Part shown: one piece after another, positions 39,841-48,520 of the stretch
Layout of the letters: the number at the start of each line of letters is the position of its first letter
Position numbering within the stretch: position 1 is the first letter of the stretch
Assembly: GCA_946188345.1 (NCBI GenBank)
Contig: CAMHUI010000007.1
Coordinates: forward strand, 1 to 64,000
Reading direction: 5' to 3'
DNA length: 64,000 nucleotides
From: an uncultured Prevotellaceae bacterium
Lineage (GTDB): Bacteria; Bacteroidota; Bacteroidia; Bacteroidales; Bacteroidaceae
Made by a program: the position numbers and the translations under genes
The notes under the pieces: generated by a model
Databases searched by the model: none
What the model was told of the DNA's origin: nothing
The model's input: the letters and a program-made list of their open reading frames with translations, nothing else

Positions 39841-42618
39841 CTACTCCAACATTCTGACTATGTAGTCTACTTCCTCGGTAATCTGCTTGTTGATATTCTC
39901 GTATCCGGCGTTGTTCAGGGTTTCGCGTCTGAGGTTGATTTGTGAAACGTTGTCATAGTAGAAGTCGACGTCTCTTACCTGTTGAAGTTTCTCTTGATAT
40001 TGGTCGTCTCCAATCTTACTGATGCGTTTCTGCAGTTCCTCGACGAAGGCACGGTGGATGTCTTCATTCATCATCTTCTGCTTGAACAGGGCAAAGGCCG
40101 TGGCACGGTCGCCTGACTTTGGGTGGTCAAGGTCTACCCAATAGCCCTGCAGGGCTCTGGAGCTTTCGTTGAAGTCTTGGTATTGATAGCGTCCCTTCTC
40201 GTTGCGGATGAGATTGAAGATAAAACCTTTTATCCACAACTGCAGGGCGTCGCTGGCGGCTTCCGTGGGATAGAGGCTCCAGCCTTCGCGATTCATGCGG
40301 GCTTCGATGATGCAGTCGAAGTGGACATCCCATTTCGACTTTTCGGCAGCCTCCTTGTAAGAGTTCAGCTCCAACAGTGTGCAGGGAGGGATGGTTCCTA
40401 TCTGGCGGTAGAGGATGACGGAGGTCTTCGAGCCGATGTTGCAGAAGCTTGGTCGGTCGGCCGCATCGAGATGGCGGCGCATGATGTCTGGCGTGAGGAC
40501 GGAATGGTCTTTGTCGTAGACACCGACATAGAAGAAGTTCTGTGCCGTTACATTGGGGAATTTGCCGAGGTGTTGATAGTCGAAGTTCAGGAGCGGTTCC
40601 GATTTTCTGACGGCGCGGTCCAGCATGCGGTCGAGTGCAGCCTCGTCCATATCGTGCATGACGTTCTCGATGGTCTTCTCGCACCATTCCTTGGCACCGG
40701 CAAGATTGTTGGTGTAGCTGAGGAAGATTTGTTGCAGTTCTGCTTCCTTCTTGGTCGACATGTTGAAGATGTCGGCCTGCTGGAGGAAGTAGGATACAAG
40801 ACTTTCCTCTTCACTGACCTTCACCTTGTCTATAAACTCCTTGGTGAGGTCAATCTGAAAGATTTGTTCGCCAGCCTCAATGCCGTGTCTGCGCTTGGCA
40901 ATGTCGTTCTCCAGCTTCTTGTGGAAGTCGATGAGGCGGTGCTCGATGTCGTTCACCTTCTGCAGATAGTCAGCCAACATCTCCTTTAGTCCGCTATAGA
41001 AGTTGATGGCAGCTTCTCGGCGGGCTTTCTCGCGGAGGTTGACGGCCAGGTTGCGGGCAGCTCCGGCCACGGCTTCCTTATATTCTTCCGTGCGGCTTTT
41101 GCCGAAGAAGGGCTTCTTGTAGGTGGCCAAGACGCTGATGGCAGCTTTCAGTGAGCCTTCCAGCATCTCGGTGCGGTCTTGCTCGTGTTTCAGTTCTTCA
41201 TGCATCTCATCGTCGCAGAGCTCAATCTGCGCGAGGATGGCAGTCAGGATGTTCTCGGTGTCTTTGACACCTCCGGGCTGGTTCAGGTGAGACTTGACGA
41301 AGGCATCAAGGTCTAGGCCTACCTTCTCGCTCAGTTCCCTCACCTTTGCAGGATAGTTGCGGATGTCGTCAGCCTCTCTGGCCACTCTTCTGAGCCATCC
41401 CTCTACTTCGTCGGTGGGAGCCTCGGTCGACATAATCTCAGGCATGGTCTGGCGTGGCATCTTCGGCAACATATAGTCGATGACCTGGTCGTGATGCTCG
41501 TTTTCACGAATCTCCATCTTGTTGATCCAGTTTGTGGCCACGTCAGTAGCATCAGCCTTGGCAGCCAGCAGGTTGTTGATGATTCTCTGAGCGGCTTTCA
41601 TGCTGTAGAGAGCACCCAGCGCCTGGCTGTTGACGGTGATTTCGCAGACACCCAGTCCTGATGCCCAGGCTTGCTTGCCGTCAACGTCCATGTCGCCGCT
41701 GTCTACCTGCTTCATGATATTGTCCAGCGTACTGGCGTTGGCAACAGATACTTCACCCGCAGCAGCTACCAATGAAAGGCTGAGCATCTGGCTGATCTGG
41801 TCAACCTTGGTCAGCGTGTCGCCGTTGTTGTTCTTGTTGTCTATCAGCATGAACGCATCAAACGGACGCACGTTCGTGCTCCAGTGGTCTTTCATGTTGG
41901 CAATGTCGAAGGGTGCGCGGTCCAGGTCGCCATACATCAGGTAGTCGAGGTCTTTCAATGCGCCATAGGCGTTGGCTCTCACATTCGGCATCTTCAGTTC
42001 GTCCATGGCGATGAATACGCCGGGCAGCACGCCATAGCCCACGAGTTTGGGCTGGGGAACCGTCGTGAGGTTCTTCTTGATGAGGTAGGCAACGCTCAGG
42101 AATGTGCCGCAACCTGTTCCGCCGCACAGCGAGAATACCATGTGGATTTCAGGAGTAGCATTGCTCAGCAGCGAATACTTCTCGTTGTCCACATGCTCCA
42201 TGCGACGAATCTGATGCAACTTCTCATTGATGCTGGTCAGCACCTCCTTATGGTTGCACCAGAAGGCAAACCGGCCATTGCTTCTTATTTGTCCGGCACC
42301 GGTCTTCATTCCGTTCAGACCTCGGCTGTTGCGCTCTTTTGGAAACCAGGCCAAGTCGTCGGGGTTCTTCTGATAGAGCGGGCGAGGGTCTCCTACGAGG
42401 ATGGCGCGCTGCTCGTCGGGAGCCAGCTTGGTGCGCTCGCCATTCTTCAAAAGCACTTCTTTGTCGTATTCGCCACCATCGGTATCAATGCCCAGAAAGG
42501 CAATCATCGGCGGTACCTCTCCATAGGTGTCAAGGTACATCTTCTTAGTGTTAAGAATCGCGTTCATACCGGTTCCACCTAAACCGATATACAAGCAAGG
42601 TCTGATTTTTGTAGTCAT
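39841..42618 (-). CDS. Tubulin/FtsZ-like GTPase, large (FtsZ-like family 2 / Tubulin_2 type)
   Basis: A 925-residue protein with a predicted tubulin-superfamily GTPase core. Residues 9-21 (LYIGLGGTGMNAI) match the first nucleotide loop, FLGIDTDGGE (41-50) the next, and FSLCGGTGCGTFLSV (162-176) the tubulin signature GGTGxG. RANAYGALKDLDYL (214-227) sits where the guanine-contacting helix is expected. About 590 extra residues follow, much of it helical and charged, so it is far longer than FtsZ. Large FtsZ-like proteins next to vWA genes have been proposed to take part in membrane remodelling; the function here is untested. It is the second gene of the operon, 49 bases after the vWA gene. Confidence 0.85.
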   Translation of the reverse strand: MTTKIRPCLYIGLGGTGMNAILNTKKMYLDTYGEVPPMIAFLGIDTDGGEYDKEVLLKNGERTKLAPDEQRAILVGDPRPLYQKNPDDLAWFPKERNSRGLNGMKTGAGQIRSNGRFAFWCNHKEVLTSINEKLHQIRRMEHVDNEKYSLLSNATPEIHMVFSLCGGTGCGTFLSVAYLIKKNLTTVPQPKLVGYGVLPGVFIAMDELKMPNVRANAYGALKDLDYLMYGDLDRAPFDIANMKDHWSTNVRPFDAFMLIDNKNNNGDTLTKVDQISQMLSLSLVAAAGEVSVANASTLDNIMKQVDSGDMDVDGKQAWASGLGVCEITVNSQALGALYSMKAAQRIINNLLAAKADATDVATNWINKMEIRENEHHDQVIDYMLPKMPRQTMPEIMSTEAPTDEVEGWLRRVAREADDIRNYPAKVRELSEKVGLDLDAFVKSHLNQPGGVKDTENILTAILAQIELCDDEMHEELKHEQDRTEMLEGSLKAAISVLATYKKPFFGKSRTEEYKEAVAGAARNLAVNLREKARREAAINFYSGLKEMLADYLQKVNDIEHRLIDFHKKLENDIAKRRHGIEAGEQIFQIDLTKEFIDKVKVSEEESLVSYFLQQADIFNMSTKKEAELQQIFLSYTNNLAGAKEWCEKTIENVMHDMDEAALDRMLDRAVRKSEPLLNFDYQHLGKFPNVTAQNFFYVGVYDKDHSVLTPDIMRRHLDAADRPSFCNIGSKTSVILYRQIGTIPPCTLLELNSYKEAAEKSKWDVHFDCIIEARMNREGWSLYPTEAASDALQLWIKGFIFNLIRNEKGRYQYQDFNESSRALQGYWVDLDHPKSGDRATAFALFKQKMMNEDIHRAFVEELQKRISKIGDDQYQEKLQQVRDVDFYYDNVSQINLRRETLNNAGYENINKQITEEVDYIVRMLE

Positions 42619-42667
42619 AGGTTGTTATATTTTTTTGTTATTTTTTTTACTGTTACTTAGCGAGTTT

Positions 42668-44407
42668 CTAATTGACGCTGAGCACTAACTTCATGTTGCT
42701 GTTGTCCACACTTTCTATTGTCACCTCTTCGCCCACCTTGCAGGTGAAGTTGTCGACAAAGAATTTCTGCCCGGCGGCAATGTGGATTCCTCTGTCGCAG
42801 GGGGTGATGACAATCGGGGCCACCCAGCGCTCGTTCACCTCATAGCACACCGGACCGAGGAAGAGCTTATTCAGGGCGCTCTGTTCCTGTTTCTTGTTGC
42901 AAAGGATGATTTCCCGGTATCCCTTCGCCTTGACGTTCTGGTAATAGGATGGGTCTTTCTTGTCTTCCAGAGTCAGATAGCGCACTCCCTTGAAGCATGG
43001 GTAGCTCAGCCGTTTCAGCAGGCACATCCACAGGATGAGCAAGCCCAGCAGGATGACGAGGAGCCAGAACAGGATGGTGGCCAGCGGATTCCAGCCAGTG
43101 CTGTATCTGGCCTCCACGTTCAGGTCGAAGTCTTCGGGTGCCGACTGGTTGATGCGGTCAATCTCAAAGTTCTTTATGGGCTTGACCGTGAAATGATGCT
43201 TGCCGGTCTGGGCATTCTTGGCAAAGACCACTTGCATCACGGTCTGTCCGTTCGACTGCTCGTCGATGGTAAAGGTCTTGTCGGCACATTCCTTTCCGTT
43301 AAATAATAAGGTATAATCTGAGGGCTGTATGTCGGCCTCTACTTTCATCGTGGCCGACGAGTGTGCCCTGACGGCATCCTCGTTAAGTGTAGCCTTGAGG
43401 TCGAAGGCCAGCGTGTCGATGTTGCGCTCGCCCCAGAAGAGGAAGCTGGAATAGTAGCTGGCCTTGCCCATCTTGCCGCCACCCTCCACCTCGGTGTTGA
43501 TGACGCGTTCGGGCTTGTTCTGTACCAGCACCTCTATCTCAGGCTGGTTGATGGTGTAGTCTTGGCGGGGAGTCTTCACGGTGAAGGTGAAGCGATAGTC
43601 CGCCGCATGGTCGATAGCCTCATTGAAGTCTTCGAGCGGAACCTTCGGCACTACGGTGAAGTCTGCCACGCTACCGGCCAGGATTTTTTCCTCCTTCACG
43701 ACAACATCGAAGTATTTGTCATCAACGGCAACCTCCAAGGGCAGACCCTCCGGGGCGTCGGAGTGCAGGCGAACGGCCTTCTCCAGCTCGCGGGTGTTGA
43801 CGGTCATCTCATGCTTGTCGAAGCTCATGAAGTGGTTGTGCACCGACCCGATGATGTTGAAGTTGCAGCTGTTGCGGATGGCCTGCTCAATCTCAGGCTT
43901 GTGGGCATCCTTATAGAGTTCCACGAAGTAGGCCTGCGAGTCCTTGAAGCGTCCGCACCATTCGGCAATGCGTTTGCAGACGGCGGGTGTCTTCTCCACG
44001 TTGTCCTCGCCGTCGGTCATCAGGTAGACATAGTTATATCGGCTGTCGTCAACATATTTCATGGCTTCGTCCCATGCGGCACAGATATTCGTGTTGGTCA
44101 CGTTCTGCGCATGGCTCCTGACGTTTTTCTCGATGTCGTCCCACTTCTTCTGGCTGAATTCGTCGGCATCAAACTGATATACCTTCAGGGGCTTGCCCTG
44201 GAAGAGTACGATGGTGATGTCGCCGTTTGCGCGTCCCTCGAGGTCGTCGTGCAGATAGTCGAGTGTGGAGTCAAGGATGTTGTTGAATATCATTGACTTG
44301 GTGCAGTCGAAGATATAGATGAAGTTGCTGCGCTTCACCTGTGACTGGGCAAACAGAGTGGTTGTGGAAAGAAGAACGGCCAATATGAAGCCAAGGAATC
44401 GTCTCAT
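42668..44407 (-). CDS. Membrane-anchored vWA-domain protein, first gene of the operon
   Basis: A 579-residue protein with a signal peptide (MRRFLGFILAVLLSTTTLFAQ). An extracytoplasmic vWA domain follows, with a near-canonical MIDAS: D34-T36-S38 in IFDCTKSMIF (Thr replaces the usual first Ser), Thr near NVTNTNICAAWDEA, and Asp132 in YLMTDGEDN. A beta-rich stalk extends to one TM helix (about 441-463, PLATILFWLLVILLGLLILW). Residues 465-579 form a cytoplasmic domain ending VTIESVDNSNMKLVLSVN. It could link the periplasm to the cytoplasmic tubulin-like protein encoded next. A -7 box lies 50 bases upstream of the start. Confidence 0.87.
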   Translation of the reverse strand: MRRFLGFILAVLLSTTTLFAQSQVKRSNFIYIFDCTKSMIFNNILDSTLDYLHDDLEGRANGDITIVLFQGKPLKVYQFDADEFSQKKWDDIEKNVRSHAQNVTNTNICAAWDEAMKYVDDSRYNYVYLMTDGEDNVEKTPAVCKRIAEWCGRFKDSQAYFVELYKDAHKPEIEQAIRNSCNFNIIGSVHNHFMSFDKHEMTVNTRELEKAVRLHSDAPEGLPLEVAVDDKYFDVVVKEEKILAGSVADFTVVPKVPLEDFNEAIDHAADYRFTFTVKTPRQDYTINQPEIEVLVQNKPERVINTEVEGGGKMGKASYYSSFLFWGERNIDTLAFDLKATLNEDAVRAHSSATMKVEADIQPSDYTLLFNGKECADKTFTIDEQSNGQTVMQVVFAKNAQTGKHHFTVKPIKNFEIDRINQSAPEDFDLNVEARYSTGWNPLATILFWLLVILLGLLILWMCLLKRLSYPCFKGVRYLTLEDKKDPSYYQNVKAKGYREIILCNKKQEQSALNKLFLGPVCYEVNERWVAPIVITPCDRGIHIAAGQKFFVDNFTCKVGEEVTIESVDNSNMKLVLSVN

Positions 44408-44456
44408 AGTTTTTTATTGATATAGGTGTTGCGTTTATAGAATAAGATAACGACTG

Positions 44457-44464
44457 CAAAGATA
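44457..44464 (-). promoter_or_regulatory. -7 box for the vWA-tubulin-peptidase operon
   Basis: TATCTTTG on the minus strand matches TAnnTTTG, 50 bases upstream of the vWA start. Confidence 0.7.
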
Positions 44465-44565
44465 ACAATAAATCTCTAACAAATCAAGCAAAAAGGCATT
44501 TTTTTAAAAGAAACTCACTCTGTTCCTGTCAACTGCGGCAGGCAAGGCAATTGACTGGCTCTCTG

Positions 44566-46848
44566 CTACATGGGGTCTACGTCGTAGAAGATTTGCAGGG
44601 CGGCGTATTGTTTCTCCTGCATGATTTTCTGCTGCACGTCGCGGAGGCACTGTCGTACGCGGCGCAGGTCGATGCCTTGCTCCAGTTTGATGACGAGCTT
44701 TCGCAGGTGGAGCGACTTGACGCGGGCGACGCCGGGTTTGTCGGGACCTAAGATGCGGTCGCCGAGCTGTTGGCGCAGGAGTCCGCCCATATAGATGGCG
44801 GCTGATTCGACGAGGGGTTCCTTGGCATGGCGCAGGTTGACGTAGACGAGGTGGTAGAAGGGTGGGTAGTGGAACTGCCGGCGTTCTTCGAGCAGGTCTT
44901 GATAGAAGCCCGTATAGTCGTTGTTGACGACTTGTCGTACCACGGGCAGGTCTTTGTTGCGTGTCTGCAGCAGGACGAGTCCGCGGGCTCCCTTTCGTCC
45001 GGCTCGTCCTGCCACCTGGGCCATCATCATGAAGGCGTGTTCGTAGGCGCGGAAGTCGGGATAGTTTAGCATGGTGTCGGCGTCAAGGATGCCGACGACG
45101 GCCACGCGGTCGAAGTCGAGGCCCTTGCTGATCATCTGCGTGCCGATGAGGACATTGGTCTTGCCATTGGCGAAGTCGCCGATGAGGCGTTCGTAGGCAT
45201 TGCGTGTGCGGGTGGTGTCGAGGTCCATCCGTGCCACGCGGGCCTCGGGGAAGAGCTCGCGTATCTGGTCTTCTATCTTCTCTGTGCCGTAGCCTCGGCC
45301 GAGCAGCTTGGTCTCGAAGCAGCTGGGGCAGCTGGTGGGCACGGGATAGGTGTAGCCGCAATAGTGGCAGGTGAGCAGGTTGCTGTTTTTGTGGAGTGTG
45401 AGGGCCACGTCGCAGTTTTTGCACCGGGGCACCCATCCGCACACCTTGCACTCTACCATGGGCGCGAAGCCGCGGCGGTTTTGGAAGAGGATGACCTGCT
45501 TCTGCTCGTCCAGAGCCTTCCTGATGGCTGCCAGCAGCTGGGGTGAGAAGGGGCCGGGCATCATCTTCCGCCGACGGAGGTCTTTCACGTCGACAATCTG
45601 TATCTCGGGCAGCTGGATGTCTTGGTATCTGGTGGTGAGGGTGACGAGCCCGTACTTACCCTGTTGGGCGTTGTAGTAGCTCTCCATCGAGGGCGTGGCC
45701 GTGCCCAGAAGCACCTTTGCCTTTGCCGCCTGCGCCATCATGATGGCCACGGAGCGGGCGTGGTAGCGTGGGGCGGGGTCTTGCTGCTTGAAGGAGGTCT
45801 CGTGTTCCTCGTCGATGATGACGAGTCCGAGCCGCTGGAAGGGCAGGAAGACGGCCGAACGGGCTCCGAGGATGACGTCGTAGGGGTTCTTCGAGAGTTG
45901 TTTCTGCCATATCTCCACGCGCTCGGCGTCGCTGTAGCGTGAGTGGTAGATGCCCAGGCGGTTGCCGAATACCTGTCGCAGACGGTCCATCATCTGCACC
46001 GTCAGGGCTATCTCGGGCAGCAGGTAGAGCACCTGCCGGCCTTCGTCGAGGGCTTTCTGGATGAGGTGGATGTATAGCTCGGTCTTGCCGCTCGACGTCA
46101 CGCCGTGCAGCAGAACGACGTTGCGCTTCAGATGTTGGAAGAGCACCTGATTGTAGGCCTCCTGCTGAGCCTGGCTGAGGGGCTTGATGCGTTCGGGATG
46201 AGGCTCTCCGCCGCTGCCCAGCCTGCCCACCTCCTTTTCGTAGGTCTCGAGCATGTGGCGGTCGGTGAGGGCCTTCATGACGGCAGACGTGGCGTGCGTC
46301 TCGTTCATCAGTTCCTCGCGCGTCACCTCCACGATGGGCTCCTGCGGTGTGGCACCCTCTGTCGAGTCCCAGTGGGAGAGGGTCAGATAGGTCTCCAGCA
46401 CTCGCTTCTGCCCGGTGGCACGGGCCAGGATGTTCAGGGCATTGTGCAGTGCCTGCTCGTTGCGGTAGGGCTCAGAAAGCCTCACGTAGGTCTCTGTCTT
46501 CGGCCGGTAGCCGTCTTCAGCCTTGAGGCCCGATGGCAGGGCAGCCTTGAAGATGTCTCCGATGGGGGCCATGTAGTAGTCGCTGATCCACTGCCACAGC
46601 CGCAGCTGGTCCTCCAGGAGGATGGGCTGCTGGTCGAGCACCTCGTGGACGGCCTTCACCTCTACGTCCTGGCGCAGGTGGCTCGGTCGCTCATCGTGGA
46701 TGTTGCAGACCATGGCCGTGTAGGTCTTCTTCCCGCCCAGCGGCACGAGCACGCGCACGCCGCGCTGCACCTTCTCCCTGAGCCCGTCGGGCACGGAGTA
46801 GGTAAACAAGCCGTCGAGCGGCAGTGGAAGAATCACGTCTACATACAT
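44566..46848 (-). CDS. priA: Primosomal protein N' (replication restart helicase)
   Basis: A 760-residue DNA helicase that reloads the replisome at stalled forks. The N-terminal DNA-binding domain begins MYVDVILPLPLDGLFTYSVP. Walker A is HGVTSSGKTELYI and Walker B is VIIDEEHETSFK. The zinc-binding cysteines are in CKVCGWVPRCKNCD and CHYCGYTYPVPTSCPSC. GTQMISKGLDFDRV and AQVAGRAGRKGARG are helicase motifs. The ORF track adds 56 N-terminal residues (MLKTVRNLDRF onward) that do not belong: they would be read from sequence containing the promoter itself. The -7 box is only 5 bases upstream of the ATG. Confidence 0.95.
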   Translation of the reverse strand: MYVDVILPLPLDGLFTYSVPDGLREKVQRGVRVLVPLGGKKTYTAMVCNIHDERPSHLRQDVEVKAVHEVLDQQPILLEDQLRLWQWISDYYMAPIGDIFKAALPSGLKAEDGYRPKTETYVRLSEPYRNEQALHNALNILARATGQKRVLETYLTLSHWDSTEGATPQEPIVEVTREELMNETHATSAVMKALTDRHMLETYEKEVGRLGSGGEPHPERIKPLSQAQQEAYNQVLFQHLKRNVVLLHGVTSSGKTELYIHLIQKALDEGRQVLYLLPEIALTVQMMDRLRQVFGNRLGIYHSRYSDAERVEIWQKQLSKNPYDVILGARSAVFLPFQRLGLVIIDEEHETSFKQQDPAPRYHARSVAIMMAQAAKAKVLLGTATPSMESYYNAQQGKYGLVTLTTRYQDIQLPEIQIVDVKDLRRRKMMPGPFSPQLLAAIRKALDEQKQVILFQNRRGFAPMVECKVCGWVPRCKNCDVALTLHKNSNLLTCHYCGYTYPVPTSCPSCFETKLLGRGYGTEKIEDQIRELFPEARVARMDLDTTRTRNAYERLIGDFANGKTNVLIGTQMISKGLDFDRVAVVGILDADTMLNYPDFRAYEHAFMMMAQVAGRAGRKGARGLVLLQTRNKDLPVVRQVVNNDYTGFYQDLLEERRQFHYPPFYHLVYVNLRHAKEPLVESAAIYMGGLLRQQLGDRILGPDKPGVARVKSLHLRKLVIKLEQGIDLRRVRQCLRDVQQKIMQEKQYAALQIFYDVDPM

Positions 46849-46853
46849 GCCTG

Positions 46854-46861
46854 CAAAGGTA
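46854..46861 (-). promoter_or_regulatory. -7 box at the priA start
   Basis: TACCTTTG on the minus strand ends five bases before the priA ATG, so the transcript would have almost no leader. Confidence 0.65.
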
Positions 46862-46988
46862 CAATTAAAAATGAAGAATGAAGAAAGACATCTGAAGAAA
46901 TTTCGTTTTTTTTCGACATAGAGCACATCTTGGCATAGGGATGGCATGAACGCTGTGTCGGGAAAAGCGCTCTGTAAAGGGAGAAATC

Positions 46989-47019
46989 TGTCAAGATTTC
47001 TTACTGTTTTTAACACTTC
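46989..47019 (+). repeat. 31-base direct repeat, copy 1 (second copy at 47351-47381)
   Basis: TGTCAAGATTTCTTACTGTT+TTTAACACTTC here against TGTCAAGATTTTTCTATGAT+TTTAACACTTC at 47351-47381; 26 of 31 bases agree. The second copy covers the last codons and stop of the patB-like gene, so the first may be a duplicated gene end. Confidence 0.7.
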
Positions 47020-47113
47020 TGGGAGGGGTGAAAGAGAATTGGTTCTTGCACAGACGGGCTGTTTTGTGCAAGTTTTTGGGGGTGGTTGATGGGGCGTTTC
47101 GGCGAAGGTCGGG

Positions 47114-47223
47114 GACTTTTGGTACTAATCGTGGTGACTTTTGCCGCTAATCGCGTTGCGATTTGCTGCTTATCTTCAAGACTTTTGGTACAAATCGCAC
47201 CATGATTTGTACCAAAAGTCTGA
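47114..47223 (+). repeat. 22-nt-period tandem repeat array B with internal hairpin
   Basis: Five 22-mers starting at 47114, 47136, 47158, 47180 and 47202: GACTTTTGGTACTAATCGTG+GT, GACTTTTGCCGCTAATCGCG+TT, GCGATTTGCTGCTTATCTTC+AA, GACTTTTGGTACAAATCGCA+CC, ATGATTTGTACCAAAAGTCT+GA. Units 4 and 5 form a perfect 17-bp stem (47180-47196 with 47204-47220) around a 7-base loop. AGACTTTTGGTACAAATCG and TTTGCCGCTAATCG are shared with array A. Confidence 0.92.
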
Positions 47224-47363
47224 CGCTGCACGGGTGGAGTGGGAATGGTTTTTTGTGTAAGTGATTGGAAATGTGCCTGATATGAAAAATGTAAAAAATA
47301 AGGCCTCTTTCCTCCATTTTTCGGGTGGTTGGGAGGAAAGGGGCGCTGTTTGTCAAGATTTTT

Positions 47364-48518
47364 CTATGATTTTAACACTTCGTCGAGGGTTTTGGCGAGT
47401 CGCTGCAGGCCTTCCGTCATGCGGCTTCTGGGGCATGCGATGTTCAGCCGGATGTAGCCTTCGCCGTGGTAGAGGGTGCCGCTGCTGACGTAGAGGTGGG
47501 CTTGGCTGAGGAGCAGGTAGGTGACTTGGTCGGAGGTGAGGCCTGTGGGGCGGATGTCTACCCAGACGAGGTAGGTGCCTTCGAGGGGTGTGACGGTAAG
47601 TTGTGGCAGGTGCTCGTCGAAGAAGGCGAGCAGGGCCTGGTAGTTGCCGTAGAGGTATTGGTTGAGCTGTTGGAGCCATTCCTCGCCGTGGTTGTAGGCA
47701 GCCTGGAGGGCAATGACGCCGAAGGGGTTGACGTCGCAGACCTCGTTGATGTTGATGGCGCGGTCGATGCGCCGTCGCGTTTCAGCGTCGCGGCAGATGA
47801 TGTTGGCAATCTGCAGTCCGGCTGTGTTGAAGGATTTCGAGGGTGATGTGAGGATGACGGCGTCGGGGTCGACGGTGCCGAAGGGCACGTATTGGTGGCC
47901 GGGCATGACGAGTTCGCAGTGTATCTCGTCGCTGACGATGCGCACGTGGTTGCGGCGGCAGATGTCGCGCAGCTGCTCGAGTTCGTCTCTCCTCCAGACG
48001 CGCCCTGCAGGGTTGTGGGGGTTGCAGAGCACGAAGAGGGTGGTCTTCTCGTCGGCGCAGAGGGCTTCGAAGACGGCATAGTCGACCTCGAAGGTGTTGT
48101 TGCTGCGGCGTTGCAGCATACATTCCAGTGGCTCGCAGCCGTTGTTGCGGATGGAGGAGAAGAAGCAGTTGTAGACGGGTGTGCAGACGAGTACTCGCTC
48201 GCCGGGCATCGTGAGTGCCTTGATGGCGCACGAGAGGGCGGGAACGACGCCTGAGGTGTAGAGCATCCACGTGGGGTCGATGGTCCACTGGTGGCGCCGT
48301 TGGAACCAGCTGACGACGGCCTGGTAGTAGCTGTCGGGCACGAAGGTGTAGCCGAAGATGGCATGGTCGACGCGCCGGTGGAGGGCTTCGGTGATGCAGG
48401 GTGCTACCTCGAAGTCCATGTCGGCTACCCACATGGGCAGGGCGTCGGGATGCTCGTCCCATTTGTAGCTGTTGGTGCCCAGTCGATGGGTGGGCTTGTC
48501 AAAGTCGTAGGGTTGCAT
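47364..48518 (-). CDS. patB: PLP-dependent cystathionine beta-lyase / aminotransferase (PatB/MalY type)
   Basis: A 384-residue class I/II fold PLP enzyme of the PatB/MalY group, which typically cleaves cystathionine or cysteine conjugates. Visible features are the N-terminal PMWVADMDFEVAPCI hallmark, the FGYTFVPDSYYQAVVSWF region, NPHNPAGRVWRRDEL, IVSDEIHCELVMPG, and the PLP lysine in ILTSPSKSFNTAGLQ. It lies two bases downstream of the DUF3737 gene and is surely cotranscribed with it. Whether it acts as a lyase or an aminotransferase cannot be settled from sequence alone. Confidence 0.9.
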   Translation of the reverse strand: MQPYDFDKPTHRLGTNSYKWDEHPDALPMWVADMDFEVAPCITEALHRRVDHAIFGYTFVPDSYYQAVVSWFQRRHQWTIDPTWMLYTSGVVPALSCAIKALTMPGERVLVCTPVYNCFFSSIRNNGCEPLECMLQRRSNNTFEVDYAVFEALCADEKTTLFVLCNPHNPAGRVWRRDELEQLRDICRRNHVRIVSDEIHCELVMPGHQYVPFGTVDPDAVILTSPSKSFNTAGLQIANIICRDAETRRRIDRAININEVCDVNPFGVIALQAAYNHGEEWLQQLNQYLYGNYQALLAFFDEHLPQLTVTPLEGTYLVWVDIRPTGLTSDQVTYLLLSQAHLYVSSGTLYHGEGYIRLNIACPRSRMTEGLQRLAKTLDEVLKS

Positions 48519-48520
48519 GG

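Larger units (their letters stand above)
46862..47363. other. Gene-free stretch with 22-nt repeat array B
   Basis: No credible gene. It contains array B (47114-47223), a perfect 17-bp hairpin within it, and two 31-base direct repeats on either side (46989 and 47351). The second direct repeat runs over the end of the patB-like gene. Confidence 0.6.

Noticed and set aside
36304-44407. Interpretation of the vWA/tubulin/protease operon as a caspase- or TIR-type phage defence system
   Set aside because: No nuclease, TIR, cyclase or ATPase sensor is present, and no mobile-element signs surround it; an envelope or membrane role fits the domain set better.
46849-47016. 56-residue N-terminal extension of PriA in the ORF track
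   Set aside because: It includes the promoter and AT-rich DNA; the conserved PriA N-terminus begins at 46848.
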